Source: a virus. From it: 29,711 bases of DNA. Positions 28,721 through 29,711 of this stretch are shown piece by piece; position 1 is the first letter of the stretch, and each line of letters starts with the position of its first letter. The notes under the pieces were generated by a model. It was given only the letters and a program-made list of their open reading frames with translations, ran no database searches and had not been told where the DNA came from. The stretch covers positions 1-29,711 of the IMG/VR virus record IMGVR_UViG_3300023184_000395; one strand, 5' to 3'. A program made the translations under genes and the position numbers.

Positions 28721-29711
28721 ATGCAAATCCTTGGGGGTGTTGACCCAACAGTAAGCGCACCGTTAACTGCGCCAACGACTTTAAGCGCTATTCCAACTGA
28801 TACGAATGTTGCTATTTCGTTTACGGCACCAACGAATGATGGTGGTTCAGCAATCACGAACTATGAGTATTCGTTTAATAACTCTTCTTGGACTGCGCTA
28901 AGTCCTGCAGATGCTGTAAGTCCTGTAACTGTTAGTGGCTTGACACAAAATACGAGTTATACCGTTTATTTGCGTGGTGTAAATATTGTTGGTTCAGGTC
29001 CGGCTTCGAGTGGTGTAACTTTTACGACTGCTGGTGTTCCTACGGGTACGACAACCATTTCAGGTGTGACGGTTACGACCACTACAGCAACGGTTTCGTT
29101 CTCGACAACAGCCGGTGGTAGTGCAATAACTGGTTACGATTACTATTTGACGAGTTGGGTTGATGCTTCAACTACAACTAGCCCGAAAACCATCTCAGGC
29201 TTGAGTTCTAATACTAGTTACACGGTGTATATGCGACCAAAAAACGCTTATGGTTCAGGTTCACAGTCGGCTGGTGTTGGTTTCACTACATCTGCTGTGT
29301 TTATGTCGGCAACTGGTGGCACTACGAACACTTACAGCAATTACAAGAGTCACATCTTTACTGGCAACAGTTCATTAGTTGTTAGCGTCGCGGGAGATTA
29401 TCCAACTGCTGATATTTTGGTTGTTGGTGGTGGTGCTGGTGGTGGTAATGACCGAGGTGGTGGTGGTGGTGCAGGTGGTTTCCGAACAAGTAGCCAAACT
29501 TTGACTGCAACTACCTATACTGTGACTGTTGGTGGTGCAGGCTCAGGTGGCGTGTATGGTGGTGCTACGCCTACTGCTGGTGGAAACTCGATCTTTTATG
29601 GTCCGACAACGATTTCGTCAACTGGCGGAGGTCGCGGTTCACAATGTTGTTACAGCGCAGCAGGCTCAGGTGGCTCAGGTGGTGGTGCAAACCCGGGCTC
29701 AGGTTATGGAA
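28721..29711 (+). CDS. Fibronectin III and glycine-rich tail fibre, 3' truncated
   Basis: Open from ATG 28721 to the end of the window (330 codons). Two fibronectin type III-like units are visible (about 15-105 and 106-190), each with S-x-I-T-x-Y-x-Y, a T-V-S-G-L or T-I-S-G-L turn and T-S-Y-T-V-Y. From about residue 200 a glycine-rich adhesin domain starts (D-I-L-V-V-G-G-G-A-G-G-G), like the one in the 24962 protein. Probably binds the host surface. No strong ribosome site; the start is two bases after the previous stop. Confidence 0.75.
   Translation, partial: MQILGGVDPTVSAPLTAPTTLSAIPTDTNVAISFTAPTNDGGSAITNYEYSFNNSSWTALSPADAVSPVTVSGLTQNTSYTVYLRGVNIVGSGPASSGVTFTTAGVPTGTTTISGVTVTTTTATVSFSTTAGGSAITGYDYYLTSWVDASTTTSPKTISGLSSNTSYTVYMRPKNAYGSGSQSAGVGFTTSAVFMSATGGTTNTYSNYKSHIFTGNSSLVVSVAGDYPTADILVVGGGAGGGNDRGGGGGAGGFRTSSQTLTATTYTVTVGGAGSGGVYGGATPTAGGNSIFYGPTTISSTGGGRGSQCCYSAAGSGGSGGGANPGSGYG

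Overview
The window is a contiguous piece of a tailed-phage (siphovirus) genome or prophage. All 52 genes I can support lie on the + strand, tightly packed, often with 1-4 bp stop/start overlaps. The virion genes follow the usual siphovirus order: portal, MuF minor head protein, XkdF-type protease, scaffold, decoration protein, major capsid protein, connectors, tail terminator, tail tube, frameshifted chaperone, tape measure, hub and fibres. I see no terminase, integrase, tRNA or CRISPR. The host is probably an actinobacterium of moderate G+C (inference). Reasons: many genes seem to be read from leaderless transcripts, several small zinc-ribbon genes and the portal/MuF/XkdF set resemble those of actinobacteriophages, and one promoter carries a Crp/GlxR-type operator.

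Positions 1-5613 hold 19 small genes: the tail of a truncated gene, a thermonuclease-like enzyme, four or more small zinc-ribbon proteins, two tiny membrane proteins, a membrane-anchored LysM-like protein and several unknowns. Short operons here are opened by a recurring promoter, TTGCAW-N17-CAWGAT-N6-ATGAC, in which the start codon sits where transcription should begin. Strong hairpins separate the operons. Positions 5614-5806 are non-coding: a consensus TTGACA promoter, then a leader able to form competing stems, then a second promoter.

Positions 5807-17710 are the head and connector module. The 803-residue MuF protein is the highlight. Behind the MuF domain it carries a RelA/SpoT-like domain with an intact R-x-K-x3-S-x3-K motif, and then an ADP-ribosyltransferase-like domain. 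It therefore looks like a virion-packaged double effector. Two small genes with their own promoter-like sequences follow it directly, interrupting the morphogenesis order; they are candidate immunity genes. Positions 17713-19395 look like an accessory cassette between connectors and tail: two zinc-ribbon genes, a terminator, a palindrome-flanked leaderless promoter with an unknown gene, a secreted lysozyme-like protein, and a GC-rich RNA that folds as a three-way junction.

Positions 19396-29711 are the tail module. Two tandem paralogous tail tube proteins are followed by a tail assembly chaperone with a GGGAAAA -1 slippery site and a downstream stem, then a 1211-residue tape measure. Next comes a 986-residue hub/adhesin with about 13 short repeats and a glycine-rich tip, a phage-conserved small protein, a beta-rich protein, and a second glycine-rich fibre with fibronectin type III-like repeats that runs off the window.
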